This document shows, piece after piece, positions 34,785 through 42,814 of a DNA stretch of 64,000 nucleotides. The stretch spans positions 3,348,001 to 3,412,000 of the forward strand of contig JAWKLJ010000001.1 of assembly GCA_041392805.1 (NCBI GenBank), given 5' to 3'. Source of the stretch: Saprospiraceae bacterium. GTDB taxonomy: Bacteria; Bacteroidota; Bacteroidia; Chitinophagales; Saprospiraceae. Position 1 is the first letter of the stretch. Every line of letters starts with the position of its first letter. Position numbers and translations under genes: made by a program. The notes beneath the pieces were generated by a model, which did not search any database, was not told where the DNA came from, and was given only the letters and a program-made list of their open reading frames with translations.

Positions 34785-37658
34785 ATGCGTTTATTGCTTT
34801 TCACCCTTACACTCCTGTTGGGACTTGGAGGATGCGCCTATCAATCAGCACCTTATTTTCCAGCGACCATTTCTGATCCCTATATTTCTGTTGATGGCTT
34901 TCAACTGGAAGACCAACTGCGCTATCAGCAAAATTATGAGCAGGCCGCTATAGCTTATGCCACCCAATTGGCAACGGCAAAGCTGAGTCTGACCGATTCT
35001 CTTTATGCCATCAACCAGATAGCCTATTGCCATTTAATGATCAACAAAACCGATCGGGTACAGGAATGGCTGGATAAAGCGGGGCAGCTTATCGAGCAGG
35101 TTGCTGATTTCCCAAGATCGCTTTTAAGTGACTGGAAGTTCAACAAAGGCCGTTACTATTTTTTGCAAAACCAAGCGGATTCGGCCTTGATCTTTACCCA
35201 TGAGGCTTTGAAATTGGGCTATTCCAGCTATCCAAAGGGGCATTTGAAAACAGCCCAGACCCTCAGTTTGCTTTCCCTGATCCACTTAAAAGATGGTAAT
35301 TTGACCGATTCTATTCATTACTATGCCCTGCAAGCCAATGATGTTTTCCTGAATCATCCTGAATTGAGCCCATACGATTGGGAACATACCTATGTACAAG
35401 GATATGCGAGTTTGTTGTACAGGGCGCACGAAAGAGGGGAGTACTACTGTCGGGCAACCTTGCAAAAGTTAACAGATTTACCTTTTGAAAACAAGTGGCT
35501 GGAAGTCCGAACCTACAACCTATTGGCCAATATGCTAAAAAAGCGTTCCGACGGGCTGGCAGGAGAAGATCAATCTTTGCTTGAAGCAAGGCAAACAAAA
35601 TTGTATGTCACAGCCGATTCCCTGTTCCAAAAAGCCATTGCCATCGGTAAAGCAAATCAGGATGCCGAGCTCATGGTGTTTTATATTGATTGGATTATTA
35701 ATTGCACCCGGTTTTCGGATTCCACTTATTTTTTCCAGGCCATGAATGCCTTTGAAGAGCAGTTCAGTGGCAGTGAAGACTGGCGCGCCCACTATGATCG
35801 TTTACTGGGGTATTATTATTTTGCTGTAGATACAGAAAAGACGATTCGCCACTACAGCGCTTTCCTTGAGGCCAAGGAAAACGACCCCGAAATCGATTAT
35901 CGCCTGCTGGCAGATAGTTATTATTGCTTACGGGTGGCCCATCGGACCTTAAATGATTTTGTCCGGTCTGCCCAATATGCCAAAAAAAGTTTTCTATTAT
36001 ATGACTGTTTAAGTGGCGAAGTCGATATTACACAAGTAGACAATATCCAGCAAATAGATAGTACAAAACGCTATTGCCTGGCCATCAGTGGCTTTTTTGC
36101 GGAAGGCTTATTGAAAAAATACCAGCTTGGAAAAGACCCCGAAGATTTAAACCTGGCCAATGCCTATTATGGTTTCATTGAACGACACAGCTTTAGAAGC
36201 CTCCTTAGTAAAGATGAAGATGCTTTTCTGTCTTTTCAGTATGAAGCCGGGGGCAAAATCTATGCTAAAGCACTGGAAGCCGCCCACGAAACCTGGAAAC
36301 TTACCCAAGATAAACACTGGCTAGAAAAGGCGTTCAACTACATGGAATACCTGAAGTCCTTTCTACTTTACCGAGATATGTTAAAGGAGCCCGTTTCCGA
36401 AGATACCTATTCCTTATCAGATAGTATTAGGCTTTTACAAGGCCAAGTAAATCAGCTGTTATTTGCCCTGCGTACCGGAGGGCAGAAAGTGCCAAACGAA
36501 GGATATAATAATCAACTCGTCAACACGCTTAATCAGCTTGAACATCAAAGAAGTGAAAAGTTAAATACTTTTGAAACGGATATTTACCGAAACCTAATCA
36601 GTCTCAAGGAGATTCAACAAAACTTAGCGCCAAAACAGGGCGTGGTGAATTATTACAACAGCAGCAATCAATTATTTGGGATTTACATCGACAAAGATAC
36701 GGCCCTGTTTTTCCAACCCTCGATAGCGTATGCCCTGCTCACAGCAAACATCCAGGTTTTTCGGGAGAGTATTGAAAAAGAAGTGAAGTTGGATGAAATC
36801 ACCATTCGAAGATACCTCACATCAGCTAAGCTTCTTTATCAGGCGCTTATCCAGCCATTTGCCAAACAACTAAACAGCCTAGATCAAATCCTCATCATAC
36901 CCGATCAACTGCTCGATCCCATCACTTTTGAGGCGCTTTTAAGTGAGGAAGTGGATTCCAGCCATTTTAGCTTTAAAAACCTTCCCTATTTCCTACACCA
37001 GGTACAAATCGTCTATACCTCTTCTTGGAAGACCTATCAAGCCAATCGACGAAAAACGCAAGCCCATTTTGACAAGCCCTCCATCGGGTTTTGGACAACC
37101 CCTGAGCTGATTACGACCAATGGCCTACAAGTTATCGAACAATCCATCCAAAGCAGCTTTGGAGATAATTACCGAATTTTCAGTCAATCCAAAGGAGGGA
37201 AGAAACTTTTTGCTGAAAGCCATTCCCAGTTTGATATTCTTCATCTCCTGCTCCACGCCAGCAGTAGCAAGATTGACCGATATGACAATTATATCCGCTT
37301 TGGTCAGCGGCAGGATGACCTGATTTATGGTTTTGAATTTTATCAGGAAAAATTCCGCGCCAAACTCGCCGTTATGGCTTCCTGCGAATCCGCCACCGGC
37401 GCCTCGCAAAGTGGGGAAGGCACCTTTAGTTTGGCCCGGTCGTTCATCAACTCTGGTATTCCGGAGATCGTCGCTGCCCAGTTTTTAATTCCACAGACCA
37501 CAACAGGCCCCCTACTTAGCCATTTTTACCAATACCTGGGAAAAGGCTATGATGCGGCCGAAGCCTTGCATTTAGCCAAGATTGCGTATTTAAAAAGCGT
37601 GGATAAGGAACGACATGCCTACCCCCGGTTTTGGGCAGGCATGGTTGTTTTTAATTGA
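34785..37658 (+). CDS. Lipoprotein TPR-CHAT protein (caspase-like peptidase)
   Basis: A 957-residue protein. The N-terminus is a signal peptide with lipobox LGGC (Cys17), so it is probably a lipoprotein. About residues 40-480 are helical TPR-like repeats. From about residue 590 a CHAT (caspase HetF-associated) peptidase domain follows. The catalytic His and Cys are visible: His820-x3-His824 in HLLLHAS and Cys867 in MASCESATGA, replacing the usual HFATHG and LSACNTG. The end (YPRFWAGMVVFN) matches the CHAT C-terminus. The gene converges, with a 5-bp gap, on the JAB-like gene of the sigma-factor operon, which suggests a functional set. Substrate unknown; a lipid-anchored CHAT protein would act outside the cytoplasm. 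Confidence 0.9.
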   Translation: MRLLLFTLTLLLGLGGCAYQSAPYFPATISDPYISVDGFQLEDQLRYQQNYEQAAIAYATQLATAKLSLTDSLYAINQIAYCHLMINKTDRVQEWLDKAGQLIEQVADFPRSLLSDWKFNKGRYYFLQNQADSALIFTHEALKLGYSSYPKGHLKTAQTLSLLSLIHLKDGNLTDSIHYYALQANDVFLNHPELSPYDWEHTYVQGYASLLYRAHERGEYYCRATLQKLTDLPFENKWLEVRTYNLLANMLKKRSDGLAGEDQSLLEARQTKLYVTADSLFQKAIAIGKANQDAELMVFYIDWIINCTRFSDSTYFFQAMNAFEEQFSGSEDWRAHYDRLLGYYYFAVDTEKTIRHYSAFLEAKENDPEIDYRLLADSYYCLRVAHRTLNDFVRSAQYAKKSFLLYDCLSGEVDITQVDNIQQIDSTKRYCLAISGFFAEGLLKKYQLGKDPEDLNLANAYYGFIERHSFRSLLSKDEDAFLSFQYEAGGKIYAKALEAAHETWKLTQDKHWLEKAFNYMEYLKSFLLYRDMLKEPVSEDTYSLSDSIRLLQGQVNQLLFALRTGGQKVPNEGYNNQLVNTLNQLEHQRSEKLNTFETDIYRNLISLKEIQQNLAPKQGVVNYYNSSNQLFGIYIDKDTALFFQPSIAYALLTANIQVFRESIEKEVKLDEITIRRYLTSAKLLYQALIQPFAKQLNSLDQILIIPDQLLDPITFEALLSEEVDSSHFSFKNLPYFLHQVQIVYTSSWKTYQANRRKTQAHFDKPSIGFWTTPELITTNGLQVIEQSIQSSFGDNYRIFSQSKGGKKLFAESHSQFDILHLLLHASSSKIDRYDNYIRFGQRQDDLIYGFEFYQEKFRAKLAVMASCESATGASQSGEGTFSLARSFINSGIPEIVAAQFLIPQTTTGPLLSHFYQYLGKGYDAAEALHLAKIAYLKSVDKERHAYPRFWAGMVVFN

Positions 37659-37663
37659 TTTTC

Positions 37664-38755
37664 TCAACGAATAGCGCTGTCTAACACCGCCTGCTTGTAC
37701 ACATCCTCCTTATTCGCTACCAGAAGTTGCGCATTTTTACAAACAAAAATGGACCAATCATCGATAAAACAAAGCGTCCCATCATTGCCTGCAATACCGA
37801 TCCATTGGCTTTCAGGGTTTTCATTATACTTATTCACCGCATTGAACCAATTCTGCAAAATTTTCTTTACGGGCTTCCTCCGATTGGATTTGCCATCGAC
37901 GTTGAGCACACCATAGTAGGCCACCCGGTCGTCAGGCATGATCATTGGAATGAGGAAAATACCGCCTTTCAAAACATCCTCATGTTTCCAACGAATCTTG
38001 GGGTTGGACTTTTTCCCTGTCAATTTTTTATCCTTAAAGTACATTTCCAGAATGTCCTTGATCGTATAATTGGGTTTTTTCGTGCCCGTACGAGGAGAAA
38101 CATACGTGCCTTGGGGTTTCAAAAGTTCAGATTGTGGCATATGGAATACCACCAGTTTGTGGCGAATACCTGATATAGCATCTTTTGCAAGGGTGTCATC
38201 AGTAGAAGGAATTAATTGAGGGGTTGGGCAGGTTCTAAAACCATCTTCCGAGTGATGAAAATCAAAACCATGAGGTGGCAATTTGTTTTCACAAGGATGA
38301 AAATGCATGTCTGTATAATAGACAGATTCCACCATTCCACAAACATTAAGTAATACACCACCCTCCATTTTTCCCGAATAAAAAAGCCCCTGAGTTGATA
38401 AATCGATAGCTTTCTCGTCAATCTTACCCTCAACGATTCCCTCCAGCACATCGGGATTCACCATCCGCGCATTTTGGGGAATAACCATCCGGTCTACCCG
38501 CATAAAATGGTTGCTCAGCTTTGACAGATCAATTGATTCCTCTCCCAGTATTTGTATTATTTCACCTTGGCCATCAGGATTATCTCCCACTCCTTGTATG
38601 ATTTGACTTTGGTCAACCGACATGGATTGAATAAAATCGGGCTGCCCGCTTTTCCCCAATAGCTTTTCCAATTTTTTAATTCGAATAATTCGATTTCTGG
38701 AGTGAGTAGGGTAGAATCCGCCATTTCCGGCTGAAGGGTTTATAATACTCATCAT
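37664..38755 (-). CDS. Unknown protein with a possible JAMM/JAB-like motif
   Basis: A 363-residue protein without signal peptide or clear match. The segment Glu131-Gly-Gly-x-Leu-Leu, then His151-Phe-His153-Pro, then Pro-Ser184-x-x-Asp187 reproduces the order of the JAMM/JAB metallopeptidase signature (E-GG-LL, HxHP, PSxxD). The distance between His153 and Asp187 is about 20 residues longer than usual, and Glu131 is closer to the His pair than normal. The next strand (RHKLVVFHMP) fits the fold. I regard the zinc-peptidase idea as tentative. It is downstream of the sigma and TPR genes on the same strand (104-bp gap) and convergent with the CHAT gene. The C-terminal third (GIAGNDGTLCFIDDWSIFVC) is unrelated to anything I recognise. 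Confidence 0.75.
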   Translation of the reverse strand: MMSIINPSAGNGGFYPTHSRNRIIRIKKLEKLLGKSGQPDFIQSMSVDQSQIIQGVGDNPDGQGEIIQILGEESIDLSKLSNHFMRVDRMVIPQNARMVNPDVLEGIVEGKIDEKAIDLSTQGLFYSGKMEGGVLLNVCGMVESVYYTDMHFHPCENKLPPHGFDFHHSEDGFRTCPTPQLIPSTDDTLAKDAISGIRHKLVVFHMPQSELLKPQGTYVSPRTGTKKPNYTIKDILEMYFKDKKLTGKKSNPKIRWKHEDVLKGGIFLIPMIMPDDRVAYYGVLNVDGKSNRRKPVKKILQNWFNAVNKYNENPESQWIGIAGNDGTLCFIDDWSIFVCKNAQLLVANKEDVYKQAVLDSAIR

Positions 38756-38859
38756 TCGTGTTTTTGAAAAACCAGCATTGGGCTTGAACTATTGCTCAAT
38801 TCCTATAAAACTGGTTATCGTGGTTATTAAAATGGGAATACGTTTGCTAATTCGCATCA

Positions 38860-39642
38860 TTACTTTCCTCCAATCTGTTCCAGTAAGGCCTTTGCCTGCG
38901 CCGAGTAAGTACCATTAGAAGTTATAATTTCCCTTAGCAATTCGGATGCTTCATCGCGTTTTCCTTGGTCAAAAAAGGCCAAGGCCAGGTACCATCGAAT
39001 TTCGGCATGATATAAGCCCCAGGTATTAGAAGTCAATAGCGGCTGCAATAAAGGGATGGCTTTATCCGCCTGCCCGCTGCCAATGGCCGCCACCCCTGCA
39101 TAAATGATATCCAGGCTATCCCCTCCCGCTGCTATTTCTGCCAGTAAAAGGGTATAAGCCTTGCCATAATCTTGCCGATCATAAGCCTTCTGGCCCGTGT
39201 CTCCGGCGTCACTCAAATTGGCATTGTCTCTTGGCAAATGGGCAAAAAAATCAGCTGCCGGGCGCTTGGGCCAGATCATCTGGTTCAAGGGGCTGAGCCA
39301 CAGCAACAACAGGATAGCCGCCGCTGCCGCCAATCCAGCGTATCGATGCCGTATGAGAAATGACCGCTGAGGCTTTTCTACTTTATTCGCCTCACTCAAG
39401 GTGGTGGCATCGCTTGTAGCAGCATAGCCCATCATTCGCGCTTTGATCTCAGCCATTTCTTTTTGTTCCTCCAATGGCGGGAGAAAACCTTCCGTTACGA
39501 TCAATTTCCATTCTTCAGCCGCTTTCAGGAAACCAGGTTCTTCCTGGAACCTCTTTTCTAGCGCGACTTGTTCGGCCGACCCCAAAGTGCCCTGCCACAA
39601 AGCTTCCAATTTAAAGATATCTTCTTCGCTCAGCTTCATCAT
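38860..39642 (-). CDS. Membrane TPR protein, probable anti-sigma factor
   Basis: About 260 residues. The N-terminal 90 residues (KLSEEDIFKLEALWQGTLGS, then EKRFQEEPGFLKAAEEWK) resemble the short zinc-finger-free anti-sigma domains of Bacteroidota. One transmembrane helix (YAGLAAAAAILLLLWLSPL) lies at about residue 110, and the periplasmic part has TPR-like repeats (AYDRQDYGKAYTLLLAEIAAG and IIYAGVAAIGSGQADKAIPL). The start at ATG 39642, 10 bp after the sigma-gene stop, is preferred over GTG at 39663, which would overlap that gene. The direct adjacency to a sigma factor supports an anti-sigma role, still inference. Confidence 0.8.
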   Translation of the reverse strand: MMKLSEEDIFKLEALWQGTLGSAEQVALEKRFQEEPGFLKAAEEWKLIVTEGFLPPLEEQKEMAEIKARMMGYAATSDATTLSEANKVEKPQRSFLIRHRYAGLAAAAAILLLLWLSPLNQMIWPKRPAADFFAHLPRDNANLSDAGDTGQKAYDRQDYGKAYTLLLAEIAAGGDSLDIIYAGVAAIGSGQADKAIPLLQPLLTSNTWGLYHAEIRWYLALAFFDQGKRDEASELLREIITSNGTYSAQAKALLEQIGGK

Positions 39643-39652
39643 CTTTTTTTTG

Positions 39653-40231
39653 TTAGATGCCACTTATATTAACCGCTTGAATATATTGTTCCCGAAATCG
39701 CTTCCGGCATCTACTGAGCAGGTTCCTAATAACATCTCCATTCTCCTTACCCGTCACCTTTGCAATGTCCTCGTAGTCTTCCCATCCTAAAATATAGCGA
39801 TAGGTCATCATTTCCCGACACTTAGGATCGAGTTGGTTAATAGCGGTCCGCACATTATGTCGCATCCATTCATTGTTGTTTTCCGTAGGAGGCAGTTCTA
39901 TTTTTTCTGGGGCCGGTTTTCTCGCCCGCGCTCTGTTCATCCAGGCATATCGCATGATAGTGATCAAATAGGTAGATACCTTGGCATCCAGTTGGGTAAT
40001 TCTTTCCCTGATCACATTCTGAACAAATAGCACGCAAGCGTCATTGTATAATTCCTCAGCATCCTCGGCACTACATTTTATGATATTCCCATTGGGCGAC
40101 TTCCAAAAAAAACTTTTCAAGGCATACTGGACGCATTTTTCCTTGTTAATTCGGTAAAAGTAGGCCTCCGCATCCATTCTTTTCCGCTTTATCCCCTCAA
40201 TAACGTCCTCCTCGGTCAGGTGTTTATTCAT
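39653..40231 (-). CDS. ECF-like sigma factor of the CHAT island
   Basis: A 192-residue sigma-70-like protein. Region 2 is recognisable (SAEDAEELYNDACVLFVQNV, KVSTYLITIMRYAWMNRARA), as is region 4 (LDPKCREMMTYRYILGWEDY, then EDIAKVTGKENGDVIRNLLS, RCRKRFRE). I chose the ATG at 40231 (MNKHLTEEDVIEG); an ATG at 40258 adds nine residues. It is followed by a membrane TPR protein (probable anti-sigma) and the JAB-like gene in one direction. This grouping of sigma factor, membrane TPR protein and CHAT protein is a pattern I expect in Saprospiria. Its target promoters are unknown. Confidence 0.88.
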   Translation of the reverse strand: MNKHLTEEDVIEGIKRKRMDAEAYFYRINKEKCVQYALKSFFWKSPNGNIIKCSAEDAEELYNDACVLFVQNVIRERITQLDAKVSTYLITIMRYAWMNRARARKPAPEKIELPPTENNNEWMRHNVRTAINQLDPKCREMMTYRYILGWEDYEDIAKVTGKENGDVIRNLLSRCRKRFREQYIQAVNISGI

Positions 40232-40634
40232 TGAATGTCTATTTATCAGTATTTGCAACCTCGGTGATCTATTTTTTTTTGAATTAAGACAAATGCCTTG
40301 AATTTCATTGCGACGATGACAGGATTTTAAATATCCGCAGGGGGCTCCTTAGGTCAATATTCAAATCTGAATCAGGATCTTCCAAGGATCTATTATACTT
40401 TCAAATATAGCAACTTTTGAATGTTCAAAGGAAGGAGATAAACGAAATATTTGCCAGGACTTCTATCTATTTCCTACAAAAATAAAAAAAAATATCCTCG
40501 CAGGTTGCAATCTGAAAACAACCCTACATAAAGAGGATGAAAGCAAGGAAGCGAAACAGTTTTAACCAACTGCATGTAGCATCTATCAGCTTTTCATCAA
40601 CGAATTCAACTCATTTTTTTCACGACCGCCGGTA

Positions 40635-40659
40635 GTGAAGCAAGTGGCCCTTGCTTCAC
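40635..40659. other. Hairpin upstream of peptide gene 1
   Basis: GTGAAGCAAG (40635-40644) pairs perfectly with CTTGCTTCAC (40650-40659) across a five-base loop. No T-tract follows. It lies 47 bp before the shared 29-bp motif; the second locus has a smaller GCCTGA/TCAGGC hairpin in the corresponding place. Possible attenuator or leader structure. Confidence 0.6.
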
Positions 40660-40706
40660 CTGACTAGCCATTGGATGTACCGGGCTTTACGCTGAACTCA
40701 ATCTCA

Positions 40707-40735
40707 TCAGGTGCACATGATGAATTGGGGACGGA
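40707..40735 (+). promoter_or_regulatory. Conserved motif upstream of peptide gene 1
   Basis: TCAGGTGCACATGA, four variable bases, TTGGGGACGGA. The same motif is at 62115-62143 (minus strand) before the second peptide gene, identical at 24 of 29 positions. TCAGGTGCACATGA is a near-perfect palindrome (12 of 14). The distance to the start codon is 97 nt here and 95 nt at the other locus. It is a candidate operator or structured leader element. Confidence 0.7.
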
Positions 40736-40832
40736 AATGAACCTGCGCTGCCACCCAGCAACCAGGAAAACCTATTTCATTTTCTAACCGCTCCAGTGTC
40801 CATACTGGAATGGAGCAAAACCCTTTTCAAAC

Positions 40833-41024
40833 ATGAGAAACTTGATTTCAGGATTTATGTCAATTGTAAATTCACTTTTTAAAAGAAAAAATAACAATCA
40901 ACATACGTCAAATAGTAGATTTCTCGATTTTGTTGTCTACAGTGAAGGTTTTAGGGTCGAAGCGGTAAAAGGAGGTGATGATGGCGCATCAGGAATCATT
41001 ATTGAAGATGATGTGATAAATTAG
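40833..41024 (+). CDS. Double-glycine-type small peptide 1 (VKGGD peptide)
   Basis: A 63-residue peptide. The first half is basic with a short hydrophobic stretch (ISGFMSIVNSLF). The end, VKGGDDGASGIIIEDDVIN, carries a double-glycine motif followed by a short acidic tail. The tail closely resembles the end of the 38-residue peptide at 61903-62019 (VKGGDGVVEEDIIN). GG motifs of this kind often mark the leader cleavage site of exported peptides in Bacteroidota natural-product precursors. No modification enzyme, C39 transporter or Cys-rich core is nearby, so signalling is only a hypothesis. An internal Met9 is an alternative start. Convergent with the large LKSPWCN gene at 41130-42581. Confidence 0.75.
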   Translation: MRNLISGFMSIVNSLFKRKNNNQHTSNSRFLDFVVYSEGFRVEAVKGGDDGASGIIIEDDVIN

Positions 41025-41083
41025 CCATTAGGCAAGGGACATCAGAAGTTTTCCCGGATACGCCCCTCGGTTACTGCTGATGT

Positions 41084-41133
41084 CTAGTGCGTCGGGCACT
41101 AAGCTAGGACGAACTTAATGCCCGGCGCACTAG
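41084..41133. terminator. Bidirectional hairpin between convergent genes
   Basis: CTAGTGCG-T-CGGGCA with CTAAG... pairs with ...CTTAA TGCCCG-G-CGCACTAG, giving a stem of about 14 bp with mismatches. The distal CTAG contains the stop codon of the minus-strand large gene (41130-41132). It probably ends transcription of both the peptide gene and the large gene, though no clear T-tract is seen. Confidence 0.6.
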
Positions 41134-42581
41134 CTACCTTTAAAGGTAATAATTTGATCTATTTTTTGATTTAACCAGTTGGAAGCCTGAATGTTAGTTT
41201 CATTTGCCAATAGACCTTGGACCTGCGCAGGATGGAAATTTACATCTCCGTAACTTTTAGCTAATTTCCTACAGACTTGCACGAAGCGGAGGTAAGATTT
41301 TTTATTGAACTTAGCGTGCAGCTTTTCTCTAAGTAGCCATTTCTCAAAGGCATCAAAAAAGTTAAATAGATAAAACTGGTAGGAATCGTCTGCTAAATAT
41401 AAATCAAAATAAACTTGGGTTAGCAGTATTTTGGTTATCCGCTGAAAATACAGCCAGTTAAACTCATGCTGTAATAAAATATCCAAAGTATCCATCAGAT
41501 GGCCCATCCAATAGGCTTGGTGTGCTAGGGCCCAACTTTTTGCATCAGCTTGATAGGGTTCGTCCAGATTCCTGGTATATGTATCGATGAAATGGGAAGT
41601 AAATTCGAATGTCTTTTTGGTATTGCTGGCGGCTATAATGGTGATATAAGTATTGAGTGTCAATTTTCCCTGATGTAAAATAATGCCAGTTTCTAATCCC
41701 AATTGATACAACGAAAGGCTCTCCGTGATATCCAACAAAGTAGACTTTGTCAAAAAAACAGTGTCGTTCAATAAGGACAACAAATGCACTTTCTTTTCCT
41801 TTTCATTCAACTCCATATATCGCTCAAGGAAGTCCTCTCTTAAGGCCAGGTATTGTGCCAACATTTTTTCTGGAGTATAAGCAAATCGCTTCCTATAAAA
41901 TTCAATGGCTGGATGTTCGATCCCTTCACTGGCCAATTGCCATTGCTTCAAATCCGAATCCACACCATGGTTTTCATGTTTTAAGATTCGATGCCTAAAA
42001 ATCTTTTCATTAATAATAGTCGCCTTTTCCAGTAAGTAAATGAAATCTATTTGCTCATCCATCTTTACAATTGTTGTGCCACCAGGTTGCATTCGAGGAT
42101 TTTGATTCGGATGATGATAGATTCGCCGATGCAGTTGAAGCAAATGCAAATGGTCTTCCCAATCTTTCACAGGTTTTTCTTCTAGCTGGGTAATTTCTTT
42201 ATTCACATCCCGAAAAAACCAATCGTCCAAATACCGGCTTTGTTGTTCCTTCGTCAGCAAATCCTTTTGCAGATTTTGGTCTTTGGAGAGGTTTTGAAAA
42301 ACAAGAAATCGCTCCGCTGCCAGGTAGCCTTCCGAAAGTAAATTATTCATTCGGCGATGGCTGAATTTGCCATTGGGCAAGACCTTGCGAAACAATTTTT
42401 CTTTGGTCAGCTTTTCACTATCGAACAGTGGATAATATTTCTCCAGCTTTTCTAAAAGCTGAACCAGGTTCTTATTGGTGTTGCACCAGGGGGACTTGAG
42501 CCAAAGTTCGAAGGACTTCCATTCTTCTTCACTTAGCGTCTTAAGTATTCTGACAAATTTTGAAGAGAAAATGACATTCAT
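41130..42581 (-). CDS. LKSPWCN-family helical protein, copy 1
   Basis: A 483-residue protein with no signal peptide and no family I recognise. It is predicted mainly helical, rich in Leu, Glu, Lys and Trp, and could be a TPR- or HEAT-like solenoid. The N-terminal motif EWKSFELWLKSPWCN is shared with the protein at 60412-61896 (AIFKKWLKSPWCN), together with a similar end (NIQASNWLNQKIDQI against NIQAKPWLMKKIEML). The two proteins are therefore distant paralogues. Both face a tiny VKGGD peptide gene in convergent orientation. A role as peptide receptor, immunity or processing protein would fit this arrangement, but nothing in the sequence proves it. Confidence 0.85.
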   Translation of the reverse strand: MNVIFSSKFVRILKTLSEEEWKSFELWLKSPWCNTNKNLVQLLEKLEKYYPLFDSEKLTKEKLFRKVLPNGKFSHRRMNNLLSEGYLAAERFLVFQNLSKDQNLQKDLLTKEQQSRYLDDWFFRDVNKEITQLEEKPVKDWEDHLHLLQLHRRIYHHPNQNPRMQPGGTTIVKMDEQIDFIYLLEKATIINEKIFRHRILKHENHGVDSDLKQWQLASEGIEHPAIEFYRKRFAYTPEKMLAQYLALREDFLERYMELNEKEKKVHLLSLLNDTVFLTKSTLLDITESLSLYQLGLETGIILHQGKLTLNTYITIIAASNTKKTFEFTSHFIDTYTRNLDEPYQADAKSWALAHQAYWMGHLMDTLDILLQHEFNWLYFQRITKILLTQVYFDLYLADDSYQFYLFNFFDAFEKWLLREKLHAKFNKKSYLRFVQVCRKLAKSYGDVNFHPAQVQGLLANETNIQASNWLNQKIDQIITFKGS

Positions 42582-42814
42582 TTTTATGGTAACAATAGTA
42601 TATCCAAATATCTATAAATTAATTGATTAAGATTGATTTTTTACAAATATTAAATAAAATCATTGTGGTACTCCCCTTTAAATTGTCTTTGGCAGTGTAG
42701 TGGTATTTCTGGCATCTTTGAGGCATACCTTAGCGATGAGAAAACAGCAGCTTAAACATCCTTTGATGGCTTTCTAAAATTGGGAAAGAAAATTAACTTT
42801 TTAATTTACTAAAT

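Larger units (their letters stand above)
40232..40832. other. 601-bp intergenic region before peptide gene 1
   Basis: No gene is supported here apart from the elements listed separately: the hairpin at 40635-40659 and the conserved motif at 40707-40735. The stretch next to the sigma gene is AT-rich and may hold its promoter. A second hairpin just before the peptide start pairs GCTCCAGT with ACTGGAATGGAGC (about 40789-40817). The region is long for this genome, which suggests a regulated leader. Confidence 0.5.

Noticed and set aside
34785..40231. Craspase-like (type III-E CRISPR) system suggested by TPR-CHAT plus sigma factor
   Set aside because: No CRISPR repeats, cas7-11 or Csx-type genes are present, and the CHAT protein has a lipoprotein signal.
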